Positions 44,188-52,909 are shown, numbered from the stretch's first letter. The stretch is DNA of 64,000 nucleotides from DAIODI01 sp046349255 (GCA_046349255.1 JAXMCR010000002.1:868001-932000); one strand, 5' to 3'. Notes: generated by a model not told the origin, from the letters alone. Translations and numbers: made by a program.

Positions 44188-44748
44188 ATGCCTTCGGGCT
44201 GGCGGCGCAAGGGCGCGAAGGTCCTGCACAAGGGTTTTGCGAGCCTGTCGCTCGTGAAACTCGAGTCGCCGGACGGCCATGAACTGACCCGCGAGGTGGA
44301 GCACCACGGCGAGGCCGTCGTGGTGCTCCCCTACGATCCCGACAGGAAGGTGGCGCTCCTCGTTTCGCAGTTCCGCGCGCCGGTGTTCGAGGCGGCGGGC
44401 AAGGACGCGCTACTCGAGGCGCCGGCCGGCATTCGCGACGATGAATCCCCGGAAGAAGGCGCGCGGCGGGAACTGCGCGAAGAGGCGGGGCTGGAGGTGA
44501 AGGCGTTGGAGTTCGTCGGCTCGTTCTGGTCGATGCCCGGCATTTCGACCGAGCGCATGCACTTCTTCCTCGCGGCCTACGGCGAGACGGACCGCAACGG
44601 CGAGGGCGGCGGGCTCGCGGAGGAGCACGAGAACATCACGGTCGTCGAGCAGCCGCTCGCCGCCCTCGACGACGACCGCGTCGAGGACCTCAAGACCATG
44701 TTCCTCGTCAACGCCCTTCGTCTCAGGCGGCCGGACCTGTTCCGCTAG
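44188..44748 (+). CDS. Nudix hydrolase, ADP-ribose/GDP-sugar pyrophosphatase-like
   Basis: A 186-residue Nudix protein. The Nudix box begins at Gly81 and reads GIRDDESPEEGARREL followed by REEAG, giving the metal-binding REL-EEAG core. The flanking FEAAGKDALLEAPAG and GSFWSMPGISTERMHFFLA match the ADP-ribose / GDP-mannose hydrolase branch. It starts 4 bp after the lon stop and is presumably in the same transcript; a housecleaning role in stress is plausible. The last part (FLVNALRLRRPDLFR) is also typical. Confidence 0.88.
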   Translation: MPSGWRRKGAKVLHKGFASLSLVKLESPDGHELTREVEHHGEAVVVLPYDPDRKVALLVSQFRAPVFEAAGKDALLEAPAGIRDDESPEEGARRELREEAGLEVKALEFVGSFWSMPGISTERMHFFLAAYGETDRNGEGGGLAEEHENITVVEQPLAALDDDRVEDLKTMFLVNALRLRRPDLFR

Positions 44749-44771
44749 AGGCCCGCCGTCGCGTTCCGTGC

Positions 44772-45188
44772 TCAGGCGGGAACGAGGCCGTGGCGCAGCA
44801 TGATCTCCCTGAGGACAGCCGGATCGGGCCGACCCGGCCCTGCTGCTGCAGCGGCGATTTCCTCGAAGTAGCGCTTGCGGATCGTTCCCGGCGTGATCGA
44901 CACGAGCGTGCGCGAGCGCATCTCGTGCTCGTTCGCGTGATGATGCACGGCGCCACGCGGGATGAAGATCGCTTCGCCCGGATGAAGCAGGTGCCGTTCG
45001 CCCCCGAGCGTCACGGTCAACACGCCCTCGAGCCCATACACGAGTTCGTCCGCCGCCGCGTGGTAGTGCGGTACCGGAACGCGCGCGCGGGGTTCGACGA
45101 TGAACTCGAACACGGTCGCTCCGTCGCTGTCGATCAGGAACCTCAGGTCGAGTTCGCCGATGCGCACGGCGTCCTTCAGGTCTTCCAT
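44772..45188 (-). CDS. Cupin-domain protein
   Basis: A 138-residue single-cupin protein. Cupin motif 1 is PHYHAAADELVYGLEG, giving two His and one Glu metal ligands, and motif 2 is HPGEAIFIPRGAVHHHAN. Such proteins range from dioxygenases to isomerases and sensors, so function is open. It is divergently transcribed from a MarR regulator across 57 bp containing two dyads, so its expression is very likely controlled by that regulator. Confidence 0.85.
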   Translation of the reverse strand: MEDLKDAVRIGELDLRFLIDSDGATVFEFIVEPRARVPVPHYHAAADELVYGLEGVLTVTLGGERHLLHPGEAIFIPRGAVHHHANEHEMRSRTLVSITPGTIRKRYFEEIAAAAAGPGRPDPAVLREIMLRHGLVPA

Positions 45189-45201
45189 CGCTCGGGGTCC
45201 T

Positions 45202-45242
45202 AGCGTAAAGTCACTTTACGCTTTTTGTAAAATGGCTTTACA
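45202..45242. promoter_or_regulatory. Two MarR operator-like palindromes
   Basis: Site 1 is AGCGTAAAG-TCA-CTTTACGCT (45202-45222), a perfect 9-bp dyad. Site 2 is TGTAAA-ATGGC-TTTACA (45226-45242). Both share the GTAAA/TTTAC core, and their centres are about 22 bp apart, two helical turns. They fill the cupin-marR intergenic space and end 3 bp before the marR start. Confidence 0.75.
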
Positions 45243-45245
45243 TAA

Positions 45246-45692
45246 ATGTCAAAGGCAAAACCGTCGACCGACACCGGGCCCTACGTGGGCGCCCTGCTGC
45301 GCATGGCGTTCCGCGCCGTGCGCGCCGAGATGCTGGCCGCGCTGCACGAGGCCGGCTTTACGGATTTCCAGGACGCGCACTTCGCCATCTTCTCCTGGCC
45401 GGTGCCGGAGGGCATGCGCCCCTCGGAGATCGCGCGCAGCCGGCAGATGTCGCGGCAGGCGGTCAACTATCTCCTCGCGCAACTGGAAGAGCTCGGCTAC
45501 GTCGAGCGCCGCGCCGACGGCGGCGACGACCGCCGGCGGGTTTATCTGACCGATCGGGGGAATGCCGCGAAGGTCGCGGTGCGGTCGTTCCTCGCCGGTC
45601 TCGAGCAGCGATGGTCGGACGAGGTCGGGCCGGAGCGGTTCGCCGTATTCCTCGAGGTGCTGAAGACGCTCGCCGCAAAACAGCAGCGGTGA
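45246..45692 (+). CDS. MarR-family transcriptional regulator
   Basis: A 148-residue winged-helix repressor. The recognition region reads MRPSEIARSRQMSRQAVNYL and the wing ERRADGGDDRRRVYLTDRG, the hallmark MarR DxRxxR pattern. It probably dimerises by the N- and C-terminal helices. The two adjacent dyads imply autoregulation and repression of the divergent cupin gene. The inducing ligand is unknown. Confidence 0.93.
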   Translation: MSKAKPSTDTGPYVGALLRMAFRAVRAEMLAALHEAGFTDFQDAHFAIFSWPVPEGMRPSEIARSRQMSRQAVNYLLAQLEELGYVERRADGGDDRRRVYLTDRGNAAKVAVRSFLAGLEQRWSDEVGPERFAVFLEVLKTLAAKQQR

Positions 45693-45701
45693 GAGGCCGG
45701 C

Positions 45702-46550
45702 TCAGTCGTCCCCGTTGGCGTAGCCGCCGCCCTTGATCTCGGACGGCTGCGGGGTCGAGATGATGTTGTAGCCGGAATCGACGTAGTGGATCTCGCCCGT
45801 CACGCCGCCCGCCAGCGGCGAGAGCAGATAGAGCGCCGCGCCGCCGACTTCGTCCAGCGTCACGGTGCGCTTCAGCGGCGAGTGGCGCTTCTGGTAGTTG
45901 AACATGACGCGCGCGTCCGAAATGCCGGCGCCGGCGAGCGTGCGCATCGGCCCGGCCGATACCGCGTTCACGCGCACGCCCTGCTCCCCGTAGTCGGCTG
46001 CGAGATAGCGCACGGAGGATTCGAGCGCGGCCTTCGCCACGCCCATCACGTTGTAGTTCGGCATGACGCGCATCGAGCCGCCGTAGGTCAGCGTGACGAG
46101 CGCGCCGCCGTCCGGCATCAGCACCGCGGCGCGCCTGGTGATCTCGGTGAACGAGAAGCACGAGATCACCATGGTGCGCACGAAGTTCTCGCGCGTCGTG
46201 TCGGCGTAGCGGCCCTTGAGCTCGTTGCGGTCGGAATAGGCGATCGCGTGCACGACGAAATCGATCGTGCCCCACGCCTCCTTCAGCGCGCCGAAAACCT
46301 GGTCGACGGTCGCGAGGTCCTCGACGTCGCACGGCAGCACGAGCTTCGAGCCGAGCGACTGGGCGAGCGGCGTCACGCGCTTGCCGAACGCTTCGCCCTG
46401 ATAGGTGAAGGCAAGCTCCGCCCCCTGGCGCGCCAGCATGCGGGCAATGCCCCAGGCGATCGAGTGGTCGTTCGCGACGCCCATCACAAGGCCGCGCTTG
46501 CCCGCCATCAGGCCGGCGGGAGCAATCTGCGTCACCGGCTGCTCATTCAT
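45702..46550 (-). CDS. fabI: Enoyl-ACP reductase FabI
   Basis: A 282-residue NADH-dependent enoyl reductase, the last step of each fatty-acid elongation cycle. It has the FabI nucleotide motif GLVMGVANDHSIAWGIA and the catalytic Tyr-x6-Lys in MPNYNVMGVAKAALE. C-terminal VTGEIHYVDSGYNI is also typical. ATG 46550 overlaps the fabB stop by 8 bp, so it is coupled. The frame open to 46646 is a shadow over fabB. It forms the fabA-fabB-fabI unit. Confidence 0.96.
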   Translation of the reverse strand: MNEQPVTQIAPAGLMAGKRGLVMGVANDHSIAWGIARMLARQGAELAFTYQGEAFGKRVTPLAQSLGSKLVLPCDVEDLATVDQVFGALKEAWGTIDFVVHAIAYSDRNELKGRYADTTRENFVRTMVISCFSFTEITRRAAVLMPDGGALVTLTYGGSMRVMPNYNVMGVAKAALESSVRYLAADYGEQGVRVNAVSAGPMRTLAGAGISDARVMFNYQKRHSPLKRTVTLDEVGGAALYLLSPLAGGVTGEIHYVDSGYNIISTPQPSEIKGGGYANGDD

Positions 46551-47754
46551 GGCGCTGGAACACGAGCGTGCCGTTGGTGCCGCCGAACCCGAACGAGTTC
46601 GACATGACGACGTCGAGGCGCGCGTTGTCGATCCGCTTGCGGACAATGGGCATGTCTTCGAACTCCGGATCGAGGGTTTCGATGTTGGCGCTTTCGCAGA
46701 TGAAGCCGTTCTTCATCATCAGGATCGAGTAGATCGCCTCCTGGACGCCGGCGGCGCCGAGCGAGTGGCCGGTCAGCGACTTCGTCGCCGCGATCGGCGG
46801 GACATCCTTGCCGAACACCGCACGGATCGCTTCGATCTCCTTCTTGTCGCCGATCGGAGTCGAGGTGGCATGCGGGTTGATGTAGTCGACCTTCTCCTTC
46901 ACGGTCGACAGCGCCTGGCGCATGCAGCGCTCGGCGCCCTCGCCCGAGGGCTGCACCATGTCGACTCCGTCCGACGTCGCGCCGTAACCGACGACCTCGC
47001 AGTAGATCTTGGCGCCCCGCGCCCGCGCACGTTCGCGCTCCTCGAGCACCAGCACGCCCGCTCCGCCGGCGATCACGAACCCGTCGCGGTTGGCGTCGTA
47101 GGCGCGCGACGCCTTTGCGGGCGTGGCGTTGTAACCCGAGGACATTGCGCCCATCGCGTCGAACAGCACCGACAGGGTCCAGTCGAGCTCTTCGCCGCCG
47201 CCGGCGAACATCACGTCCTGCTTGCCCCACTGGATGAGTTCGGTCGCGTTGCCGATGCAGTGGGTCGAGGTCGCGCACGCCGACGAGATCGAGTAGTTCA
47301 CGCCGCGGATGCCGTAGGGCACGGCGAGCGTGGCTGAGTTGGTGGACGACATGCAGGCCGGCACCGCGAAGGGCCCGACGCGCTTCGGCGACTTCTCGCG
47401 CGCCGTGTCGGCCGACTGTACGAGGATGCGCGTCGAAGGGCCGCCCGATCCCATGATGATGCCGGTGCGGTCGTTCTTGACGTCCTTCTCCTCGAGACCC
47501 GAGTCGGCGATCGCCTGGCCCATGGCGGCGTAGTTCCAGGCTGCGCCGTCTCCCATGAAGCGGCGTACGCGGCGGTCGACGCTGTCGAGGTCGAAGGTCG
47601 GCGCGCCATGCACCTGGCAGCGGAAGCCGAGTCGTTCATAGTCGGCCGCCTTGACGATGCCGGAGCGTGCGGTCGCGAGCGACTCCGTCACCTCCTGGGC
47701 GTTGTTGCCGATGCTCGAAACGATGCCGATCCCGGTGACGACGACGCGTCTCAT
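46543..47754 (-). CDS. fabB: 3-oxoacyl-ACP synthase I FabB
   Basis: A 403-residue condensing enzyme required with FabA for unsaturated fatty acids. The nucleophile Cys is in SISSACATSTHCIG, and the two histidines are in NPHATSTPIGD and LTGHSLGAAG, with C-terminal SNSFGFGGTNGTLVF. The gene's ATG is at 47754; a TTG two codons upstream could also serve. It starts 19 bp after the fabA stop. Confidence 0.96.
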   Translation of the reverse strand: MRRVVVTGIGIVSSIGNNAQEVTESLATARSGIVKAADYERLGFRCQVHGAPTFDLDSVDRRVRRFMGDGAAWNYAAMGQAIADSGLEEKDVKNDRTGIIMGSGGPSTRILVQSADTAREKSPKRVGPFAVPACMSSTNSATLAVPYGIRGVNYSISSACATSTHCIGNATELIQWGKQDVMFAGGGEELDWTLSVLFDAMGAMSSGYNATPAKASRAYDANRDGFVIAGGAGVLVLEERERARARGAKIYCEVVGYGATSDGVDMVQPSGEGAERCMRQALSTVKEKVDYINPHATSTPIGDKKEIEAIRAVFGKDVPPIAATKSLTGHSLGAAGVQEAIYSILMMKNGFICESANIETLDPEFEDMPIVRKRIDNARLDVVMSNSFGFGGTNGTLVFQRHE

Positions 47755-47773
47755 GCCCAAATCCCTGATGACT

Positions 47774-48280
47774 TCACGCGCCGAACAGCCCGACCCGTAG
47801 GTCGGTCGCGGCGTAGACCGTTTCGCCGTCCGCCTTCATCACGCCGTCCGCGATGCCGAGGTTGAGCTTGCGCAGGATGACCCGCTTCGGGCTTACCACG
47901 TATTCGACCTTCTTCACGGCCGGGGTGACCATGCCGGTGAACTTCACTTCACCCACCCCGAGCGCCCGGCCGCGGCCCGGCGCGCCGAGCCATCCCAGAA
48001 AGAACCCGAGCAGTTGCCACAGCGCATCGACCCCGAGGCAGCCGGGCATCACCGGATCGCCCTGGAAGTGGCAGGGAAAGAACCAGAGGTCGGGCTTGAT
48101 GTCCAGTTCGGCCACGATCTCGCCCTTGCCGTGCTCACCGCCCTGGTCGGAGATGTGGGTGATCCGGTCGAACATCAACATCGGCGGCAGCGGCAACTGC
48201 GCGTTGCCCGGCCCGAACAGTTCGCCCCGCCCGCACGCGAGCAGCCCCTCGTAATCGAAACTCGACCTGCGTTCCGCCAT
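47774..48280 (-). CDS. fabA: 3-hydroxyacyl-ACP dehydratase/isomerase FabA
   Basis: A 168-residue dehydratase-isomerase that makes the cis-3-decenoyl branch point of unsaturated fatty acid synthesis. The hot-dog active site shows WFFPCHFQGDPVMPGCLGVD, with catalytic His and Asp. ATG 48280 (MAERRSSFDYEGLL) fits the family; the frame extends to 48325. First gene of fabA-fabB-fabI and divergent from irr with 141 bp between, the arrangement known in Rhizobiales. Confidence 0.97.
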   Translation of the reverse strand: MAERRSSFDYEGLLACGRGELFGPGNAQLPLPPMLMFDRITHISDQGGEHGKGEIVAELDIKPDLWFFPCHFQGDPVMPGCLGVDALWQLLGFFLGWLGAPGRGRALGVGEVKFTGMVTPAVKKVEYVVSPKRVILRKLNLGIADGVMKADGETVYAATDLRVGLFGA

Positions 48281-48421
48281 CCTCGCCCGATCCCGCCGTC
48301 CCGGCGCCCTGGCGCCGCCCCTCAAACCGCCTGCACGATAACCGCAAAAACACGCGTACGATCAACCGTATACGGACATCGACCCTGCGGCACCCTGCCG
48401 GAGTTGCACCGCGAGGTCCCC

Positions 48422-48928
48422 ATGACTATTTTCCGCAAGATGCTTTACTGCCACGGGGCGGTGAAGGCAACCGACGCTATCGAACGGCGAACGATGAAGA
48501 CGGGCCATACTGCAACCACCAGCGACCTCGGCGCGCTCCCGGCGCGCCTGAAGGCGCACGGCCTGCGCCCGACGCGCCAGCGGCTGTCGCTCGCCCGGCT
48601 GATGTTCGCTTCCGGCGACCGCCACCTCTCGGCGGAATCGCTCCACGCCGAGGCGCAGGCGGAAGGCGTCGCTGTGTCGCTCGCCACCGTCTACAACACG
48701 CTGAACCAGTTCACGGCGGCAGGCCTGCTGCGCGAAGTCGCGATCGAGGGCCACAAGGCCTACTTCGACACCAACACGTCGAACCACTTCCACTACTACC
48801 TCGAACCCGAAGGCCGGCTGGTCGACATCCCGTCGGCCGATGTCGAAGTGCTCGGGCTCCCCGAAGCGCCCGACGGTACTGTCGTGTCGCGCATCGACGT
48901 CATCGTGCGGCTCGTCCGCACGCGCTGA
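48422..48928 (+). CDS. irr: Iron response regulator Irr (Fur family)
   Basis: A 168-residue Fur-superfamily repressor/activator that controls haem and iron genes in Rhizobiales. The Irr pattern LRPTRQRLSLARLMFASG is followed by SLATVYNTLNQFTAAGLLRE and the His-rich NHFHYYLEPEGRLVDIPSAD. The N-terminal haem-regulatory Cys-Pro motif of Bradyrhizobium Irr is absent, so turnover may rely on the His-rich site. ATG 48422 has GCGAGG five bases upstream; ATG 48494 is possible. Divergent from fabA. Confidence 0.93.
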   Translation: MTIFRKMLYCHGAVKATDAIERRTMKTGHTATTSDLGALPARLKAHGLRPTRQRLSLARLMFASGDRHLSAESLHAEAQAEGVAVSLATVYNTLNQFTAAGLLREVAIEGHKAYFDTNTSNHFHYYLEPEGRLVDIPSADVEVLGLPEAPDGTVVSRIDVIVRLVRTR

Positions 48929-48972
48929 CCGGCCGGCACGTTCCCAGCGCTTTAGGCAAACTCCGGTAGGAT

Positions 48973-49698
48973 CTAGTTCGAGACCTGCTCGCCCGGGTAC
49001 ACACCCCACAGCATCGTCTGCTCGACGTAGCCGTGGTAGCCGCCGGTTTCGATCTCGCACCACTGGCCGTCGCACTTGTCGACGTCGCCGATGACGCCGC
49101 CCTTGGCGAGCGCCACCACGGAGGCGTCCTTCGACCCTTGCGCGTAGATCGGCACGGCCGAATGGCCCTTCCAGGGAGCGACGAGCGCCGTGCGCCGGCC
49201 GGACAGCATGCTGTGGTAGACCCAGCCTTCCGCGCCCTCGCTGTCGCGCACGCGGCGCCACAGTTCGAATTCGGCGATGATCTCGACCGGCAGACCCTTC
49301 TGGGTGAACACCCAGGCGACGTCATGTTCGCTGGAGGGCCCCTTGCGCACGTTCACCCGCTGGGCCTTCAGGCTGACGAACCGCGGCACGGGCAGGCCGG
49401 TCTGCGTCGCGGCGCGGGCGGCTTGGCGGCTGGCGGACAGGCTCGGGGCGGTCGTGCTCGGCTCGACAGCCGGCTCGTTCGTCTCGTCCTGTTGCTGCAC
49501 GGCGGGCGACACGGCAGCCGTCTGCAGGCCGTTCGCCTCGATCGTCGGCACCTTCTGGGCGAGTTGCGCCGCCGAGGCGGACCCCGTTTCGCTGAATCCG
49601 GCATTGATGAGCGAGGCTACGACGAGGCCCATGACGACGAACAGCGCCATCATCGTGACGGTGGCGCCCCACCGACGCTTTTCCGATCGCGTCCCCAT
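48973..49698 (-). CDS. Membrane-anchored SH3-domain protein
   Basis: A 241-residue protein with an N-terminal membrane segment (ATVTMMALFVVMGLVVASLI, residues about 12-31), a Ser/Thr/Ala/Gln-rich linker to about residue 105, and bacterial SH3-like repeats (LKAQRVNVRKGPSSEHDVAW and later VPIYAQGSKDASVVALAKGG, GQWCEIE). Such domains bind peptidoglycan peptides or partners in the periplasm. ATG 49698 is chosen because it opens directly into the anchor. Divergent from the hydroxyacid dehydrogenase gene. Exact function unknown. Confidence 0.8.
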   Translation of the reverse strand: MGTRSEKRRWGATVTMMALFVVMGLVVASLINAGFSETGSASAAQLAQKVPTIEANGLQTAAVSPAVQQQDETNEPAVEPSTTAPSLSASRQAARAATQTGLPVPRFVSLKAQRVNVRKGPSSEHDVAWVFTQKGLPVEIIAEFELWRRVRDSEGAEGWVYHSMLSGRRTALVAPWKGHSAVPIYAQGSKDASVVALAKGGVIGDVDKCDGQWCEIETGGYHGYVEQTMLWGVYPGEQVSN

Positions 49699-49892
49699 GC
49701 TTTGCTGCTCTATTCCCCGAACACACCGGCCGTCCCGGACCGATTCCGGCGGTTTCCCCACCTGCCGGAACAGCTTTGAGTTTACACGAGTCGACGCCCG
49801 ACTTAAAGAGTCGGGAAACCGGTCGCCCCGCAAGGTCGACCGGTCGCGCAAGGGGCCGGAATTGCTGGCCTTTGCCCGTTCAGGAGAGCCGC

Positions 49893-50882
49893 ATGCCCAA
49901 ACGCAAGCCCCTCGTCATCGTCACGCGCAAGCTTCCGGACGTGGTCGAGACGCGGATGCGCGAGCTGTTCAACGCCAAGTTGAACGAAGACGACCGGCCG
50001 ATGTCGCAGGCCGACCTGGTGGCGGCCGTGAAGGAGGCCGAGGTCCTGATCCCGACCGTGACGGACCGCATCGACAAGGCGGTGATCAACCAGGCGGGCG
50101 ACCAGCTGAAGTTGATCGCCAACTTCGGCACCGGCGTCGACAACATCGACGTCGAGACGGCGACCGCGCGCGGCATCACCGTGACCAACACGCCGGGCGT
50201 CCTGACCGAGGACACCGCCGACATGACGCTCGCGCTCATTCTCGCCTGCGCGCGGCGCATCATCGAGGGCGCGAAGGTGATCGGGCCGGACAATTCGTGG
50301 GCCGGCTGGTCGCCGACGTGGATGCTCGGCCACCGCATCTGGGGCAAGCGGCTCGGCATCGTCGGCATGGGCCGCATCGGCACGGCCGTCGCGCGCCGCG
50401 CCAAGGCGTTCGGCCTGCAGATCCACTACCACAACCGCAAACCCGTCCACCCGCGGATCGAGGAAGAGCTCGAGGCGACCTACTGGGAAAGCCTCGACCA
50501 GATGCTCGCCCGCATGGACATCGTGTCGGTGAACTGCCCGCACACGCCGGCCACCTATCACCTGCTGTCGGCGCGCCGTCTCAAGCTGATGCGGCCGGAC
50601 GCGATCATCGTGAACACCGCGCGCGGCGAAGTGATCGATGAGAACGCACTCACCCGCATGCTCGAGGCGGGCGACCTCGGCTCGGTCGGGCTCGACGTGT
50701 TCGAGCACGAGCCCGCCGTCAACCCGCGCCTCCTGAAACTCAAGAACGCGGTGCTCCTGCCGCACATGGGGTCGGCCACCATCGAAGGCCGCATCGACAT
50801 GGGCGAGAAGGTGATCATCAACATCAAGACGTTCGTCGACGGCCACAAGCCGCCGGACCGCGTGCTCCCCTCGATGCTCTGA
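49893..50882 (+). CDS. D-2-hydroxyacid dehydrogenase, hydroxypyruvate/glyoxylate reductase-like
   Basis: A 329-residue NAD(P)-dependent D-isomer 2-hydroxyacid dehydrogenase. It has the cofactor motif GIVGMGRIGTAVARRAKAFG, catalytic Arg in NTARGEVID, Glu in VFEHEP and His in LLPHMGSATIEGR. The GyaR-like sequence suggests reduction of hydroxypyruvate or glyoxylate, a serine-cycle and photorespiration-like step fitting C1 metabolism elsewhere in the window, but this is not proven. AGGAG precedes ATG 49893. The LysE-family gene follows 22 bp later. Confidence 0.9.
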   Translation: MPKRKPLVIVTRKLPDVVETRMRELFNAKLNEDDRPMSQADLVAAVKEAEVLIPTVTDRIDKAVINQAGDQLKLIANFGTGVDNIDVETATARGITVTNTPGVLTEDTADMTLALILACARRIIEGAKVIGPDNSWAGWSPTWMLGHRIWGKRLGIVGMGRIGTAVARRAKAFGLQIHYHNRKPVHPRIEEELEATYWESLDQMLARMDIVSVNCPHTPATYHLLSARRLKLMRPDAIIVNTARGEVIDENALTRMLEAGDLGSVGLDVFEHEPAVNPRLLKLKNAVLLPHMGSATIEGRIDMGEKVIINIKTFVDGHKPPDRVLPSML

Positions 50883-50904
50883 ACCGAGTTCCCGCGCACG
50901 TCCC

Positions 50905-51531
50905 ATGGGCGTCGAGGCGCTCGTTCCGTTCGCCGCGTTCTGGCTCGTCGCGATCTTCATGCCGGGCCCGAACACGCTGCTGTTCACGTGGATCGCGCTG
51001 AGCCAGCCGCGCGACGTGGCGGTCGCGACGGTCGCCGGCATCCTCTCGTGCACGACGCTCTGGGGCCTCGCGGGGCTCTTCGGCCTGATCTGGGCGACGG
51101 CGCGGTTTCCTTCCGCCTACCACGCCGTGAAGATGGCGGGCGGGCTCTATCTCGTGTGGCGCGGGGGGATGCTCCTCTACGGCGCCGTCGCCGGGCCCGG
51201 CGTTCCCTGGCACGTCGGCGACCGGCTCGGGCCGCTCACGCGGGCGCGCGCCTTCCGCCTGGGGTTTCTCACGAATCTCTCCAACGCCAAGTCGTTCGCG
51301 TTCGTGACGAGCCTGTTCGCCTCGACGCAGATCGCCCGCGGCCCGCTGTGGCTCGGCCTCACGGGCGTGGCGCTCATGGTGGCGATGAGCGCCTGCTGGT
51401 ACGCGACGCTGCTCGTCCTGTTCGGCAGCCCCGCCTTCGTCGACGGCTACCGGCGTGCGCGGCGGCTGATCGAGGGTGTGGCCGGAACGATCTTCATGGC
51501 GCTCGGTACCGAGATGGCGTTCGGCGGCTGA
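50905..51531 (+). CDS. LysE/RhtB-family exporter
   Basis: A 208-residue membrane protein with about six hydrophobic segments. The family signature FMPGPNTLLFTWIALSQPRD comes early, and GFLTNLSNAKSFAFVTSLFA is the conserved central block. LysE/RhtB proteins export amino acids or homoserine lactones by proton antiport; the substrate is not predictable. Probably transcribed with the upstream hydroxyacid dehydrogenase and ended by paired hairpins at 51532-51574. Confidence 0.9.
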   Translation: MGVEALVPFAAFWLVAIFMPGPNTLLFTWIALSQPRDVAVATVAGILSCTTLWGLAGLFGLIWATARFPSAYHAVKMAGGLYLVWRGGMLLYGAVAGPGVPWHVGDRLGPLTRARAFRLGFLTNLSNAKSFAFVTSLFASTQIARGPLWLGLTGVALMVAMSACWYATLLVLFGSPAFVDGYRRARRLIEGVAGTIFMALGTEMAFGG

Positions 51532-51574
51532 CCGGTCTTTCAGAGACCGGCATGGCCGGGTCGAGCCCGGCCAT
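51532..51574. repeat. Paired hairpins, single copy of dispersed palindromic repeat
   Basis: CCGGTCT-TTCAG-AGACCGG (51532-51550) and ATGGCCGGG-TCGAG-CCCGGCCAT (51552-51574) abut. The second matches the palindrome inside the tandem array at 14118-14744. They sit between the convergent LysE and gmaS genes and could stop transcription from both sides, though no T-run is present. Confidence 0.7.
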
Positions 51575-51604
51575 GACGATCGTCGCGGATGGGGCAGCCT
51601 TCCC

Positions 51605-52909
51605 TCAGCAGTCGAGCGTGGTCTGCCGTTCCCATTCGGTGAGGTGACGGCAGTACTGGTTCCACTCGTTGGTCTTGAGCTTCACGTACGCGGCCGAAAA
51701 CTCGTCGCCGAGCTTGTTCTTCAGGTACTTGTCCTTGTCGTAGTTGCGGATCGCATCGAGCAGGTTCAGCGGCAGCTTCTTCGCGCCCTTCACCGTGTGC
51801 CCCTGCGTGTACATGTCGATGTCGAGGCGCTTGCCCGGATCCATCTTCTCGTCGATGCCGTGGAGACCCGCGGCGAGGATCACCGACATCATGAGGTAGG
51901 GGTTCGCCGCGCCGTCCGGCAGGCGCAGCTCGATGCGGCCGGTGTCCGGCACGCGCACCATGTGGGTGCGGTTGTTCCCGCCGAACGTGATCGAGCTCGG
52001 CGACCACGTCGCGCCCGAGGTGGTGCGCGGCGCGTTGATGCGCTTGTAGGAATTCACCGTCGGGTTGGTGATCGCGGCGAGCGACTCGGCGTGGTGCATG
52101 AGGCCGCCGAGGAAGTTGTAGCAGAGCGCCGAAAGGCCGAGCTCGCCGTTGTCGTCGTGGAAGAGGTTCTTCTTCCGGTCGTTGTCCCACACCGAGATGT
52201 GGACGTGGCAGCCGTTGCCGGTGAGGTTCACGAACGGCTTCGGCATGAACGTGGCGCGCAGGCCGTGCTTTTCGGCGATCGACTTGACCATGAACTTGAA
52301 GAACGAGAGCTGGTCGGCGGTCGTCAGCGAGTCGTTGAAGTTCCAGTTGATTTCGAACTGGCCGTTCGCGTCCTCGTGGTCGTTCTGGTAGGGGCCCCAG
52401 CCGAGCTTGATCATCGAGGTGCAGATTTCCGAGATCACGTCGAAGCGGCGCATCACGGCGGACTGGTCGTAGCAGGGCTTCTCCTGCGTGTCGCGGCCGT
52501 CCGACACCGCCGAGCCGTCGGCGCTGATCAGGTGGAACTCGGGCTCGACGCCCGCCATCAGCTTCATGTTGTTCTTCGCCGCGCCCTCGATCAGGCGCTT
52601 CAGGACGAGCCGCGGCGCCTGCTCGACGGGCTTGCCGTCCATCCACGGGTCGCCCGCCACCCAGGCCACTTCAGGCTTCCACGGCAGCTGGATGACGGAG
52701 GACGGGTCCGGCATCACGAACATGTCCGGGTGCGCCGGCGTCATGTCGAGCCAGGTGGCGAACCCGGCGAAGCCCGCGCCCGACTTCTGCATCGAGCCGA
52801 CCGCTTCCGCCGGAACGAGCTTGGCGCGCTGCGTGCCGAACAGGTCGGTGAAGTTGAACAGGAAGAACTTTACGCCGTTATCCTTGGCGTACTTCGCGAG
52901 ATCAGACAT
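51605..52909 (-). CDS. gmaS: Gamma-glutamylmethylamide synthetase / type III glutamine synthetase (GmaS/GlnT)
   Basis: A 434-residue member of the glutamine synthetase superfamily. Core motifs are MAGVEPEFHLI, NGCHVHISVWD, AAITNPTVNSYKRINAPRT and RIELRLPDGAANPYLMM. It is shorter than GlnA and the C-terminal adenylylation segment is not recognised. The GlnT/GmaS group ligates ammonia or methylamine to glutamate. Directly downstream of mgsABC it is best read as gamma-glutamylmethylamide synthetase, the first step of the N-methylglutamate route, but ammonia or ethylamine as substrate cannot be excluded. A terminator between it and mgsC implies separate or attenuated expression. Confidence 0.82.
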   Translation of the reverse strand: MSDLAKYAKDNGVKFFLFNFTDLFGTQRAKLVPAEAVGSMQKSGAGFAGFATWLDMTPAHPDMFVMPDPSSVIQLPWKPEVAWVAGDPWMDGKPVEQAPRLVLKRLIEGAAKNNMKLMAGVEPEFHLISADGSAVSDGRDTQEKPCYDQSAVMRRFDVISEICTSMIKLGWGPYQNDHEDANGQFEINWNFNDSLTTADQLSFFKFMVKSIAEKHGLRATFMPKPFVNLTGNGCHVHISVWDNDRKKNLFHDDNGELGLSALCYNFLGGLMHHAESLAAITNPTVNSYKRINAPRTTSGATWSPSSITFGGNNRTHMVRVPDTGRIELRLPDGAANPYLMMSVILAAGLHGIDEKMDPGKRLDIDMYTQGHTVKGAKKLPLNLLDAIRNYDKDKYLKNKLGDEFSAAYVKLKTNEWNQYCRHLTEWERQTTLDC

